Shown: positions 17,999-26,219, numbered from the stretch's first letter. The stretch is 64,000 bases of DNA from Exiguobacterium sp. FSL W8-0210 (GCF_038006045.1 NZ_JBBOUK010000001.1:1033001-1097000), one strand, 5' to 3'. A program made the numbers and translations. Notes: generated from the letters alone by a model not told the origin.

Positions 17999-18744
17999 TA
18001 AAAAAAATCAGTGTGACTGTATTCGTTGTACTCCTGTTCATCGTTCCTTTAATTGGTTTAATTCCGGGAGAGTGGAATTGGAATCCGCGCCTAGAAGCGA
18101 CGCTCGGCACGACTGTCGCGATGATTTGTGCCGTCGTATTGTTAAATCATCTCTTCGGGTACATGGCAGGAAAAGCGATTGCCTTTCAAACGGGGAAACG
18201 GATTCGTATAGCAGAGTTCTTGATTAGTTTGCCGCTGTTCGTTCCCGTGTTATTGCTATCATTCGGTCTCTATTTGACATGGATCCGTCTTGGTTTGGCC
18301 GATCGATTTTTTGGTGTCCTGCTCGTGTTGCTTCTGCCGACCTTGCCGTATACAGTTCGCTTGTACACGAACGGATTTCAGGCGCTAGGAGAACGGATGC
18401 TTGAACAGATGGTCTTGATTGAGGGGAACCGGTTCAAGCGTTGGTTCTATTTGACGGGACCGATGCTTCGTTCGACGTTACAATCCGTGACGCTACTCGT
18501 CACGGTGATCACGATCAGTCAGTATGCACTCGTTGCGTTGATTGGTGGTGGGATCGTCCGCATGATATCACTCGAAGTATTCCCGGCGTATTCTGGTAAT
18601 TCGCAAGGGGCGGCGCGTCTAGCGACACTCTGGTTGATCGGGTTGCCTATTCTCTTTTATGCTGGACAAGCCGTTATTTTTTCTAGTTGGATACGAATCG
18701 TACGGAGGCGTTTAAATGGAAGTCACGATACAACAAGTCAATAA
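17995..18744 (+). CDS. ABC transporter permease (second half of YnjC-like)
   Basis: A 249-residue membrane protein with about six helices. The start ATGA overlaps the stop of the previous permease by four bases, which suggests coupled translation. The EAA-like loop lies at about residues 130-155 (EQMVLIEGNRFKRWFYLTGP). Its C-terminal residues are encoded in the same DNA as the first 10 codons of the ATPase gene (29-base overlap). Confidence 0.82.
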   Translation: MIKKISVTVFVVLLFIVPLIGLIPGEWNWNPRLEATLGTTVAMICAVVLLNHLFGYMAGKAIAFQTGKRIRIAEFLISLPLFVPVLLLSFGLYLTWIRLGLADRFFGVLLVLLLPTLPYTVRLYTNGFQALGERMLEQMVLIEGNRFKRWFYLTGPMLRSTLQSVTLLVTVITISQYALVALIGGGIVRMISLEVFPAYSGNSQGAARLATLWLIGLPILFYAGQAVIFSSWIRIVRRRLNGSHDTTSQ

Positions 18745-19603
18745 ACGATTTGGAACGAAGCATGTGTTGTCTGATATCGATTTAAATATCGCATCTGGAC
18801 AATGTGTGGCTTTAGTTGGACCGAGTGGTAGTGGGAAAACGACATTACTCCGTCTGATTGCAGGTCTTGAACGTGTGACGAGCGGAATGATTCAGTTCGG
18901 TGACCGAGATGTCACTGTTCTTTCGCCGAATCAGCGAGGTGTGACGATGATGTTTCAACGATCGCTGTTGTTCCCACATTTGAACGTCGAACAGAACATC
19001 CGTCTCGGTGCCAAACAATTAACACCGATCGAACTCGAATCCTGGTTACATCGCGTCGGACTCGAGGGAAGAGGAAAAAGTGCTGTTCACGAATTGTCAG
19101 GGGGCGAACAGCAGCGGGCAAGTTTAGCTCGTGCGCTGGCGAGTCAACCGGACTTCTTGTTGCTCGATGAACCGTTCTCGAGTCTAGATGTACCGAGACG
19201 ACGGGAATTACGGACATTGATTCGGAAGTTGACCGAGGAACAAGGTGTCACGACACTCCTTGTCACACACGATCGGGAAGAGGCAATGGCGATGGCGGAT
19301 ATCGTCTATGTTTTAGAACAGGGGCGAATCGTCGATCATGGCACGCCGATTACGCTGAGCCAGACCAGCCCTTTTTTTGGGGAAGGCATTCAGATTGAAG
19401 AAACATGGCATCCGTTGACGGCAGTCAACTTGGTCTCAAGACCGACGAAGGAGACGGATGAACGTGTTACGATTACGAAAGAACTCATTCAATACGGTGT
19501 TCGATTCTACGAAGTCGAACGAGCATCCGGAGAACGACTCGTGCTCTCTTCAGACGAGACGATTCATGAGAAAGAAGGCTATATCGTTAGAAAGGAGGGG
19601 TGA
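18716..19603 (+). CDS. ABC transporter ATP-binding protein, YnjD-like
   Basis: A 295-residue ATPase subunit. Walker A GPSGSGKTTLL (about 36-46), Q-loop MMFQRSLLFPHL, signature LSGGEQQRASLARAL (about 127-141), Walker B FLLLDEPFSSLD and H-loop LLVTHDREEAM are all intact. The last 80 residues form an extra domain, as in FbpC/PotA-type importers, which may be regulatory. It completes the transporter: binding lipoprotein, two permeases, ATPase. The TGA stop is followed one base later by the start of the phosphatidyltransferase gene. Confidence 0.9.
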   Translation: MEVTIQQVNKRFGTKHVLSDIDLNIASGQCVALVGPSGSGKTTLLRLIAGLERVTSGMIQFGDRDVTVLSPNQRGVTMMFQRSLLFPHLNVEQNIRLGAKQLTPIELESWLHRVGLEGRGKSAVHELSGGEQQRASLARALASQPDFLLLDEPFSSLDVPRRRELRTLIRKLTEEQGVTTLLVTHDREEAMAMADIVYVLEQGRIVDHGTPITLSQTSPFFGEGIQIEETWHPLTAVNLVSRPTKETDERVTITKELIQYGVRFYEVERASGERLVLSSDETIHEKEGYIVRKEG

Positions 19604-19604
19604 C

Positions 19605-20186
19605 ATGTTAGATACGCGTGCGCGTAAAATCGTTCAACCCCTATTTGATCAAGGGGCGACCTTATTTAAGAAAATTGGATTATCGGCGACACAGGTGACG
19701 ATCATCTCCGGCATCATCGGTGGTGCGACGGGCTTTTTCGTCTATAACGACATGATGGGAACGGCGATTGTCTTGTTGTGGATCTCGGGCATGCTTGATG
19801 TCATCGATGGAACGATGGCACGAAAAGAAAAGACAACTCCGATTGGCACGATTCTTGACCTTGTGCTCGACCGGATCGTCGAGCTGTCAGTATTGATTGG
19901 TCTTGCGCTTCGGTTTCCGAAAACGCAGGTCGTTATTCTGTTGCTCGTCGCATCATTCGTCATTGGGATGACGATGTTCCTTGCAATCGGAGCGGTCAGT
20001 GAGAATTACGGCTACAAGTCGTTTCAATATCAACCGGGACTCGTCGAGCGAACGGAAGGGTTCTTATTCCTAACAGCGATGATTCTGTTCCCAAGCGCCA
20101 TCATTTGGATCGCAATTGTCTTCTTGATTGCTGAACTCTATACGGTCGGGGAGCGATTCCATCAAGCTTCGAAGGTGTTGCGATGA
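19605..20186 (+). CDS. CDP-alcohol phosphatidyltransferase-family protein, YnjF-like
   Basis: Membrane enzyme of about 193 residues with five or six helices. The family motif D-G-x2-A-R-x8-G-x3-D-x3-D is complete in DGTMARKEKTTPIGTILDLV plus LDR. I start at 19605 (MLDTRARK) because AAAGGAGGGG is just upstream; the open frame extends further into the ATPase gene. It should transfer a phospho-group from a CDP-alcohol to an alcohol acceptor, but the lipid is unknown. In E. coli a ynjF gene likewise follows ynjBCDE, so the link to this transporter seems conserved across phyla. It overlaps the NUDIX gene by four bases. Confidence 0.85.
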   Translation: MLDTRARKIVQPLFDQGATLFKKIGLSATQVTIISGIIGGATGFFVYNDMMGTAIVLLWISGMLDVIDGTMARKEKTTPIGTILDLVLDRIVELSVLIGLALRFPKTQVVILLLVASFVIGMTMFLAIGAVSENYGYKSFQYQPGLVERTEGFLFLTAMILFPSAIIWIAIVFLIAELYTVGERFHQASKVLR

Positions 20187-20767
20187 GTGAACAAGAGATG
20201 ATCATGACCGTGGATCGAGCGGGCAACCTGCTCGGACCTCGTCCACGATCAGAAGTCCACGCAAACGGCTTGTGGCATGAAACGTTTCATTGTTTCGTCT
20301 ATGATCCAAAGCGGGACGTCGTGTTGCTCCAGCAACGGTCTGAACAAAAGAAGGACTTTCCAGGAATGCTTGATATCACGGCAGCGGGTCACTTGCTTGC
20401 GGATGAGACAGTCGAGGATGGTGTCCGGGAACTCGAGGAAGAGATTGGTTTGACATGTACCTTTGATCAATTGATACCGCTTGGCATCCAGGAAGAGGAG
20501 TTTCGGGATGCGTCGCTCTGGGACTGTGAGCGATGCCATGTCTTTCTTGCTCGAAGTGATCAAGCGATAGACGCATACGTCCTCCAGGAAACAGAAGTGA
20601 AGCGATTGATTGCTTTTTCAATCGAGCAGTTTGAACGAATCGCGGACATGTCCATCGAGCGCATTCAGGACACGACAGGCGAATGGTTCGATCGTCGTCA
20701 ATTCGTTCCACATCCTTCTTCTTACTGGAGACATGTCCGACAGGGAATCGAGCAATTACGTAAATAG
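20183..20767 (+). CDS. NUDIX hydrolase (YfcD/IPP-isomerase-like)
   Basis: A 194-residue NUDIX protein. The box G-x5-E-x7-REUxEExGU is intact (GHLLADETVEDGVRELEEEI, then GL). The N-terminal run (DRAGNL, SEVHANGLWHETFHCFVYD) is typical of the NUDIX branch close to type 1 isopentenyl-diphosphate isomerase and E. coli YfcD. True isomerase residues cannot be confirmed here. The start overlaps the stop of the phosphatidyltransferase gene (ATGA), so it is the last gene of the operon starting at 16057. In E. coli a NUDIX gene (nudG) also follows ynjF, but that protein is shorter and of another branch. Confidence 0.85.
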   Translation: MSEQEMIMTVDRAGNLLGPRPRSEVHANGLWHETFHCFVYDPKRDVVLLQQRSEQKKDFPGMLDITAAGHLLADETVEDGVRELEEEIGLTCTFDQLIPLGIQEEEFRDASLWDCERCHVFLARSDQAIDAYVLQETEVKRLIAFSIEQFERIADMSIERIQDTTGEWFDRRQFVPHPSSYWRHVRQGIEQLRK

Positions 20768-20929
20768 AACGAATGGAAAAGCAATAACGCATGAAGACTT
20801 ACGATCGAATGTGATTTCGCTCATAGGTCTTTTTTTAATCGTACATTCGTTCGACGCAAGAGTAGCGAAATTAAGATATATTTGAGATAATTAAGTATAT
20901 ATACAAAAGAAGGAAAGAAGGTGCAGCCA
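20768..20929 (+). promoter_or_regulatory. AT-rich region upstream of the PadR gene
   Basis: About 160 bases. At 20876-20902 an AT-rich imperfect dyad (ATATATTTGAGATAATTAAGTATATAT) lies just before the ribosome site. PadR regulators commonly bind such dyads in their own promoters, so this is a candidate autoregulatory operator. No terminator for the upstream operon was found. Confidence 0.35.
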
Positions 20930-21466
20930 GTGGCATTACGATTTGCACTACTCGGGCTGCTGACCCAAGGGGAAGCGACCGGTTACGATTTAAGCGCGAC
21001 TTTTAAAAAACAAATGATCCACTTCTGGACCGCACATCATACTCAAATATACCGAGAGTTGTTAAAGATGGAAGAGGCAGAGCTCGTGACGAGTGTCCAT
21101 ATCGTCCAAGAAGACTTGCCGGACAAGAAAGTCTATTCCATCACCGATAAAGGACGGACAGAGCTCGTTGAATGGTTACGGACACCGAATGAATTCAAAC
21201 CGAAGATGAAGGATGAGAACTTGATGCGGGTGTCGCTCTTGCATCTGCTCCCACCCGAGGAAGCCGTTGCTTATTTGGAAGAGTCGAAGCGGCACCATCA
21301 ATTTGCCGTCGAGATGATGCATAGTTGGCGTCACGACCACCTTGAGAACGGTGCGACACTAGGGGAAACCTTGACGAGTGAGTACGGCTTGCGTATGATG
21401 TTGAATTACTTGGATTGGTGTGATTGGGCAATCGCGGAAATTAAAAAAAACGAAGCAAACGTCTAA
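20930..21466 (+). CDS. PadR-family transcriptional regulator
   Basis: A 178-residue regulator. The winged-helix PadR domain occupies residues about 1-80 (ALRFALLGLLTQGEATGYDL; YRELLKMEEAELV; KKVYSITDKG), followed by the Vir_C/PadR-C helical dimerisation region. I prefer the GTG at 20930 (MALRFALLGLL) because the family nearly always begins MALK/R..ALL and AAGGTG lies seven bases upstream; another GTG nine bases earlier is possible. PadR proteins repress detoxification or efflux genes, or phenolic acid decarboxylase. No such target is adjacent; the next gene is an unrecognised coiled-coil protein behind a terminator. Confidence 0.88.
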   Translation: MALRFALLGLLTQGEATGYDLSATFKKQMIHFWTAHHTQIYRELLKMEEAELVTSVHIVQEDLPDKKVYSITDKGRTELVEWLRTPNEFKPKMKDENLMRVSLLHLLPPEEAVAYLEESKRHHQFAVEMMHSWRHDHLENGATLGETLTSEYGLRMMLNYLDWCDWAIAEIKKNEANV

Positions 21467-21519
21467 CAACACTGGCTCGACTGTCATGGAGGTGGCGGAT
21501 TCGAGCCAGTGTTGTTTTT
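21467..21519 (+). terminator. Terminator of the PadR gene
   Basis: CAACACTGGCTCGA / TCGAGCCAGTGTTG, 14-bp perfect stem with a 20-base loop, followed by TTTTT. Confidence 0.88.
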
Positions 21520-21545
21520 GATGATATGAAGTAAGGAGCTAAACG

Positions 21546-22163
21546 ATGTATTTTAATGATTACGAAGACTGGATTGAAGAAGAAGCGGAAGCCTTATTTC
21601 GCTTACATCAGGAACCGTTGACACGAGAAGCAACGTCGTATTCGCAATTCACGGCGTATGTAGAAGAGGCACTACTTGAACCGTTGTTACTGAAACTACG
21701 TTGGCTCGGAGAAGCGGAAGAAGAAGAGATTCTAGAACAAGCGGATCCGAGCGTGTGGGAGAATGCCATAGGCAATTCGGAAGCCTCCCTTCGTCGAGAT
21801 GTATTACGACGAGTCGTCGAGCGAGACTTTACTGCGCATATCCTCGCGTACCTGACACCGATTCTTGAAGCTAGACAAACTGCCTATGAGGCGGAATTAG
21901 AGCAGCTTCAATTGGCGCATGCGGAACAAATGGAGGAAGTTCAACAACATGAGCAACAGATTGAACTCGGACCGCCACCTCAAAAGGTCAAAAAATGGTG
22001 GTATCTCAAAGAAAAAGAAGTATCACGTTCCTATACAGAGGAAGAACGATCTGCATTGCAAGCTCAACAACAACAACTCGAGGACGAGTTAAAGCGACTC
22101 GAACAAAAAACACGTGAGACAGAAGCTGATCTCGAACGATTGGATTCACTTCACCGTCTATAA
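21546..22163 (+). CDS. Unrecognised acidic coiled-coil protein
   Basis: A 205-residue soluble protein with no signal or membrane segment. Residues 1-110 are acidic and helix-prone (MYFNDYEDWIEEEAEALF at the start; a run of Glu at about 58-63). Residues about 112-140 and 165-203 have heptad-like Leu/Glu/Gln patterns typical of coiled coils. They are separated by a Pro-Pro turn and a short basic-aromatic patch (VKKWWYLKEKEVSRSY). I do not recognise the family. It is a monocistronic unit between two terminators, with AAGGAG upstream of the start. Confidence 0.7.
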   Translation: MYFNDYEDWIEEEAEALFRLHQEPLTREATSYSQFTAYVEEALLEPLLLKLRWLGEAEEEEILEQADPSVWENAIGNSEASLRRDVLRRVVERDFTAHILAYLTPILEARQTAYEAELEQLQLAHAEQMEEVQQHEQQIELGPPPQKVKKWWYLKEKEVSRSYTEEERSALQAQQQQLEDELKRLEQKTRETEADLERLDSLHRL

Positions 22164-22170
22164 CGTATGA

Positions 22171-22214
22171 AAAAATGGAGCATGCGACATGATGTCGCGT
22201 GCTCCATTTTGTAT
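22171..22214. terminator. Terminator between convergent genes
   Basis: AAAATGGAGCATGCGACA / TGTCGCGTGCTCCATTTT, 18-bp stem with one wobble pair; T-rich on both strands. Confidence 0.85.
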
Positions 22215-22226
22215 GAATACTATCTA

Positions 22227-22886
22227 TTAAGCTTGTGTCGCGAGTTTCGCGAGGACTAGTTTTGCGACTGCTTCACTTGAAGCCGGGTTTTGTCCTGTGA
22301 CGACATTGCCGTCGATGACGGCGAATTCTTTACCTGCATCCGATGTCAGGAAAGTAGCTCCTTCACCGCGAAGTGTCGTCTCGAGCAAGAATGGTACTTT
22401 ATCTTCGAGACCTGTTGATTTTTCCTCTTCATCCGTAAAGCCGTTGATTTGACGACCTGATACGAATGGTTTGCCATCGATCATGACGTGCGCAAAGGCA
22501 GCAGGACCGTGACAAACTGATGCGACGACGCCATCTTTTTTGATGACGGCTTCAATGGCACCTGCCACTTGTGGGTTATTCGGGAAGTCAACGACTGCAC
22601 CGTGACCACCTGGGAAGTAGACTGCATCAAATGATGCTGGATCGACTTCCGAGAGTGCTTTCGTGTCGTGCAACGCACGGCGTGCATCTTGGAATTTCGG
22701 CAAGATTTCTTTGACGATCGATGCTTTATCGATTGGAACGTCGCCACCTTTGATCGACGTGACTGTCACGTCATGTCCTGCATCCTTGAACAGGTTGTAA
22801 GGTGCTGCGAATTCTTCGAACCATAATCCTGTTTTGTGGCCATTCATGTCGTCTGCGCTTGTTGATACGATTAAAATACGAGCCAT
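22227..22886 (-). CDS. DJ-1/PfpI-family protein (Hsp31/YhbO-like)
   Basis: A 219-residue type 1 glutamine-amidotransferase-like protein. The nucleophile elbow is ASVCHGPAAF (Cys at about 132, His next to it), and the Glu of the family triad is probably in GLWFEEFAAPY near residue 23. The sequence FPGGHGAVVDFP and the overall length place it in the branch of yeast Hsp31 and class I amidotransferase-like proteins, some of which act as glyoxalase III or chaperones. Start at 22886 with GGAGGAG upstream. The aldo/keto reductase upstream on the same strand suggests a joint role in reactive-aldehyde clearance (inference). Confidence 0.88.
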   Translation of the reverse strand: MARILIVSTSADDMNGHKTGLWFEEFAAPYNLFKDAGHDVTVTSIKGGDVPIDKASIVKEILPKFQDARRALHDTKALSEVDPASFDAVYFPGGHGAVVDFPNNPQVAGAIEAVIKKDGVVASVCHGPAAFAHVMIDGKPFVSGRQINGFTDEEEKSTGLEDKVPFLLETTLRGEGATFLTSDAGKEFAVIDGNVVTGQNPASSEAVAKLVLAKLATQA

Positions 22887-22953
22887 AATAAAACTCCTCC
22901 TCTGTATGAACGTTACAAAGAAGGAGTTTCCCGGAGAAATGAAGAGTTAAACC

Positions 22954-23808
22954 TCACCGGTGTTCGGTGTAGTGATGAACGGGTAGTGAAGCAAGTGCCT
23001 GGTCGATTTGAGATTGCGAGATCGACTCTTTCATCGCTTGGACGTTTGACTGAAGTTGTGACACGCTCGATGCACCAGGAAGGACGATGTCGACCTGTTG
23101 ATCGATGACTTGCAATGCAAGCGCCGGAAGCGGGAAATCTTGAAGTTTTTGTAGACTTGCCTCAAGCGTTTCCTTATCAAATTGTTCGAACCGATCAACC
23201 GATTGCAGGCGTGAAGCACTCTCATGTGTCAAGAGTCCTTTTGCTAGTGGACCACGAGCGACGACTTGGATGTTTTTCTCTTTTAAGCGTGGTAACAACT
23301 CTTCGATGCGACGATCGAGCAACGAATAAGGCGTCATCAAGTAAGAGAAATTACTATGCTCGAGCCAGTATTCGATGACATTCGGGCGCAGTGACGACAG
23401 ACCATATTCCTTGATTTTCCCCTCTGCTTTTAAATCTTCCATTGCGCGGATCGACGCATCGATATCATCATCAATCGTGCCGCCGTGGACGTAATACAGG
23501 TCGAGATAAGGGGTTTCAAGACGATTCAAACTTTCAAGACAAGCTTGTTTCAAATAGTCATAACTCGGATCCCATGTCCAACCGGTTCCGGTCGCGTTCA
23601 TCCGATTTCCACCTTTTGAGGCGAGAAACAATCGACTGCGATCCTCTTGTGAGAAGGTTTGACCGATGATGGATTCGACCGCTCCGTTCGCATAGACGTC
23701 CGCTGTATCGAAGTGCGTGATTCCAGCATCAAGTGCCGTCCGCAGGATTGCCGTTGCTTCTTCCTGGCCGCGCTTTAAGATCGTCATCGTACCTAATCCT
23801 AATGACAT
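22954..23808 (-). CDS. Aldo/keto reductase
   Basis: NADPH-dependent carbonyl reductase of about 284 residues with the TIM-barrel family marks: GITHFDTADVYANG (catalytic Asp and Tyr), LFLASKGGN (Lys), YLDLYYVHG (His), and the cofactor end VVARGPLAKGLL and IVLPGAS. I choose the ATG at 23808 because GAGGG lies eight bases upstream; a TTG six bases earlier is weaker. The DJ-1-like gene follows 67 bases downstream on the same strand with no terminator between. Substrate unknown. Confidence 0.9.
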   Translation of the reverse strand: MSLGLGTMTILKRGQEEATAILRTALDAGITHFDTADVYANGAVESIIGQTFSQEDRSRLFLASKGGNRMNATGTGWTWDPSYDYLKQACLESLNRLETPYLDLYYVHGGTIDDDIDASIRAMEDLKAEGKIKEYGLSSLRPNVIEYWLEHSNFSYLMTPYSLLDRRIEELLPRLKEKNIQVVARGPLAKGLLTHESASRLQSVDRFEQFDKETLEASLQKLQDFPLPALALQVIDQQVDIVLPGASSVSQLQSNVQAMKESISQSQIDQALASLPVHHYTEHR

Positions 23809-23976
23809 GTTCAATTCCCTCTTTTCTTAGATGAACTGTAAGTTTGGAACTTCTGCATTCTAGTGTATCATATCTGATGAAAAAGACGATTTCGAAGTCT
23901 TGCGGCAATACGTCGGAAACGGCATACTAATCATGACAGAGAACGTAAACTAAGATAGAAGAGGGGAACACATCCG

Positions 23977-24507
23977 ATGGAAGAAAAAACGATTGAACGT
24001 GAAGTGATTTATGAAGGAAAAGTCTTTGATGTCGAGAAACACGTCGTCACGTTACCGAACGGCAATACGTCCGTCCGTGAACTGGTCTATCATAATGGTG
24101 CCGTCGCGATCATTGCTTTTGATGAACAAGGTGACTTGATCGTCGTGGAACAGTACCGAAAAGCATTTGAAAGTCTATCGATCGAGATCCCAGCAGGAAA
24201 ACTCGAGAAGGGTGAAAATCCACTTGATTGTGCCGGACGCGAATTAAAGGAAGAAACAGGATACGTCGCGAAAGAGTTACGACATGTCTTTGATTTTTAT
24301 GGTGCGCCTGGTTTCTGTAGTGAGCGTGTACATATTTATGAAGCGATTGGTCTGACTGCTGGTGATCGTCAACTCGATGAAGATGAGTTCCTTGAGAATA
24401 AGACATTGAAGCTTGAAGAGGCGCTCGAACTCGTTGCAAACGGAACGATTGTTGATGCGAAGACGATCATGGCGATCCAGCATTGGCAGATCCGTACTTT
24501 AAAATGA
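23977..24507 (+). CDS. nudF: ADP-ribose pyrophosphatase (NUDIX)
   Basis: A 176-residue NUDIX enzyme that splits ADP-ribose to AMP and ribose-5-phosphate. The box is intact at about residues 74-96 (GKLEKGENPLDCAGRELKEE, TG following), with the ADPRase-type preceding IEIPAG and the downstream Pro (YGAPGFCSE) 15-16 residues later, which marks ADP-ribose specificity. B. subtilis has nudF (yqkG) in the same chromosomal neighbourhood upstream of fur. GAGGGG precedes the start. The stop codon lies inside the first Fur-like box of the next promoter. Confidence 0.92.
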   Translation: MEEKTIEREVIYEGKVFDVEKHVVTLPNGNTSVRELVYHNGAVAIIAFDEQGDLIVVEQYRKAFESLSIEIPAGKLEKGENPLDCAGRELKEETGYVAKELRHVFDFYGAPGFCSERVHIYEAIGLTAGDRQLDEDEFLENKTLKLEEALELVANGTIVDAKTIMAIQHWQIRTLK

Positions 24508-24530
24508 TTCTCATTTAAATGATTTTCAGT

Positions 24531-24545
24531 TGATAATCATTTTAA
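24531..24545 (+). promoter_or_regulatory. Fur box upstream of fur
   Basis: TGATAATCATTTTAA fits the 7-1-7 Fur motif TGATAATnATTATCA at 13 of 15 positions. Weaker copies lie at 24505-24519 (TGATTCTCATTTAAA, overlapping the nudF stop) and at 24560-24577 around the -10 box. Iron-dependent autoregulation of fur is therefore likely. Confidence 0.7.
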
Positions 24546-24546
24546 T

Positions 24547-24575
24547 TTGAAAAAAGACTGATTATCAGCTATGAT
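24547..24575 (+). promoter_or_regulatory. Sigma-A promoter of fur
   Basis: TTGAAA, 17 bases, TATGAT. The spacer and -10 carry a GATTATC / GATAAT dyad that could be a further Fur site. Confidence 0.7.
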
Positions 24576-24608
24576 AATAGCATCAGTTCGAACAAAGGGG
24601 GCGTTATG

Positions 24609-25091
24609 ATGGAAAGTCGTGTAGAACGCATCAAAAAACAGCTAAGCGGTAAAGGATATAAGCTGACTCCCCAACGTGAAGCGACTGTGCGTGTCCTGCT
24701 CGAACATGAGTCGGATCACCTCAGTGCCGAAAATGTCTTTCTCCTTGTAAAAGAAAAGAACTCCGACATCGGACTTGCGACGGTTTACCGGACGCTTGAA
24801 TTATTGACGGAGCTTGAAGTCGTTGATAAAGTCAACTTCGGAGATGGCGTATCCCGATTTGATTTACGACAAGAGGGTGCGAGTCATTCGCATCACCATC
24901 TCGTCTGTATCGAATGCGGATCCGTCGAAGAGATTTTAGACGATATGCTGGAAGAAGTAGAGAAAGAAATCGTGTCCCGATTCCACTTTAAAATCAAGGA
25001 TCACCGCCTGACATTCCATGGCGTCTGCCGTGTCTGCCAAGAGCGTCATGCTCGGGAAGCGTTGGAACAATCGCAAACACAAACAGTCTGA
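24609..25091 (+). CDS. fur: Ferric uptake regulator Fur
   Basis: A 160-residue iron-responsive repressor, almost colinear with B. subtilis Fur. The winged helix is at residues about 1-85 (YKLTPQREATVRVLL; GLATVYRTLELL). The metal region has HSHHHLVCIECG and CRVCQ, giving the His cluster and the two CxxC pairs of the structural zinc. I choose the second of two adjacent ATG codons because the AAAGGGGG site is then seven bases away and the protein begins MES, like its relatives. Fur-like boxes in the promoter indicate autoregulation. Gene order nudF-fur-xerD-deoB matches Bacillus. Confidence 0.95.
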   Translation: MESRVERIKKQLSGKGYKLTPQREATVRVLLEHESDHLSAENVFLLVKEKNSDIGLATVYRTLELLTELEVVDKVNFGDGVSRFDLRQEGASHSHHHLVCIECGSVEEILDDMLEEVEKEIVSRFHFKIKDHRLTFHGVCRVCQERHAREALEQSQTQTV

Positions 25092-25119
25092 CCGTCCGAC
25101 GAAATTTCGGATGGTTTTT
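25091..25119 (+). terminator. Terminator of fur
   Basis: ACCGTCCGA / TTTCGGATGGT, about nine pairs with one wobble, then TTTTTC. The stem starts at the last base of the stop codon. Confidence 0.75.
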
Positions 25120-25147
25120 CTTTTTCAATTTTTATAGGTCAGACCTC

Positions 25148-25176
25148 TTCACAACGGTTTACACCTTTGATATGAT
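25148..25176 (+). promoter_or_regulatory. Sigma-A promoter of xerD
   Basis: TTCACA, 17 bases, TATGAT, located about 40 bases before the xerD start. Confidence 0.6.
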
Positions 25177-25216
25177 GGGAAAGTAAGCGATTTCGTAAAC
25201 GAAGAGGATGAGTTCA

Positions 25217-26101
25217 GTGCGTGAACAACTGGAAGCATTTATCAATTATTTAGTGATTGAACGGCAAATGTCCGCGAATACGGCAGCTGCGTATCGAAAT
25301 GATTTAAATCAATACTTACAGACGCTTGAAACAGCGGAAGTTTCCTCGTTCGAACAGGTTCACCGACATCATATCGTCGACCATATTGAACGATTGCTTG
25401 AGGCACGAAAGTCACGATCGACGGTTCGCCGGGCGACGAGCTCAATCCGTTCGTTCCATCAATATTTGGTCGAAGAGAGACTTGCAACACATGATCCGTC
25501 TCGTCATCTTGATTTACCGAAACCGGAGAAAAAGTTGCCGGTCGTCTGGAGTCAAACGGACGTCGAACGCTTGCTTGATTCGGTCGTCGGGGTCGATCCG
25601 CTTACACGACGAGATGCAGCAATGCTTGAGCTTCTCTATGGAACAGGCATGCGCGTCAGCGAACTGCTCCAACTGAAGTTGAACGATTTGCAACTCGAAC
25701 TCGGGTATCTGTCGTGTCTTGGGAAAGGGAACAAATCCCGGATTATCCCGATGAGTACGACATCGATTGAAAGCGTTAGGACGTATTTGGATCTCGCGCG
25801 TAACAGTCTTGGTGGTCAACAGACGGACGATGTCTTCTTAAACAGTCGCGGTGATCGTTTGTCACGGCAAGGGTTTTGGAAGATGATTAAACGACGAGCA
25901 AAGGAAGCGGGGATCGAAAAAGAGATCACGCCGCACGTCTTGCGCCATTCGTTTGCGACCCATCTACTTGAAAATGGTGCCGATTTACGCGTCGTACAAG
26001 AGATGCTAGGACACGCTGATTTGTCAACGACACAAATGTATACCCACGTTAACAAAGCACGACTCCACGACGTGTATAAGAAACATCATCCACGGGCATG
26101 A
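25217..26101 (+). CDS. xerD: Site-specific tyrosine recombinase XerD
   Basis: Chromosome-dimer-resolving recombinase acting with XerC at dif, about 294 residues. The N-terminal SAM-like core-binding domain (to about 100) is followed by the catalytic domain with the full set of residues: Arg in GTGMRVSELLQL, Lys in LGKGNKSR, His-x-x-Arg in HVLRHSFATHLL, His in LGHADLSTTQMYTH, and the Tyr nucleophile in that same run. I favour the GTG at 25217 because the ATG nine bases earlier has its AGAGG site touching the codon. The place between fur and deoB is that of B. subtilis xerD (ripX). Confidence 0.95.
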   Translation: MREQLEAFINYLVIERQMSANTAAAYRNDLNQYLQTLETAEVSSFEQVHRHHIVDHIERLLEARKSRSTVRRATSSIRSFHQYLVEERLATHDPSRHLDLPKPEKKLPVVWSQTDVERLLDSVVGVDPLTRRDAAMLELLYGTGMRVSELLQLKLNDLQLELGYLSCLGKGNKSRIIPMSTTSIESVRTYLDLARNSLGGQQTDDVFLNSRGDRLSRQGFWKMIKRRAKEAGIEKEITPHVLRHSFATHLLENGADLRVVQEMLGHADLSTTQMYTHVNKARLHDVYKKHHPRA

Positions 26102-26219
26102 TGGTTCTATCTTTTAAAGGTCTGACTTCAGACAAATGATGCGTTTTGTCTAGTCTCTTTCCGGGAAAAATCGTAACGGGAATCGCACAACTACAGCTCG
26201 TATATAGGAGGAACAGCAA

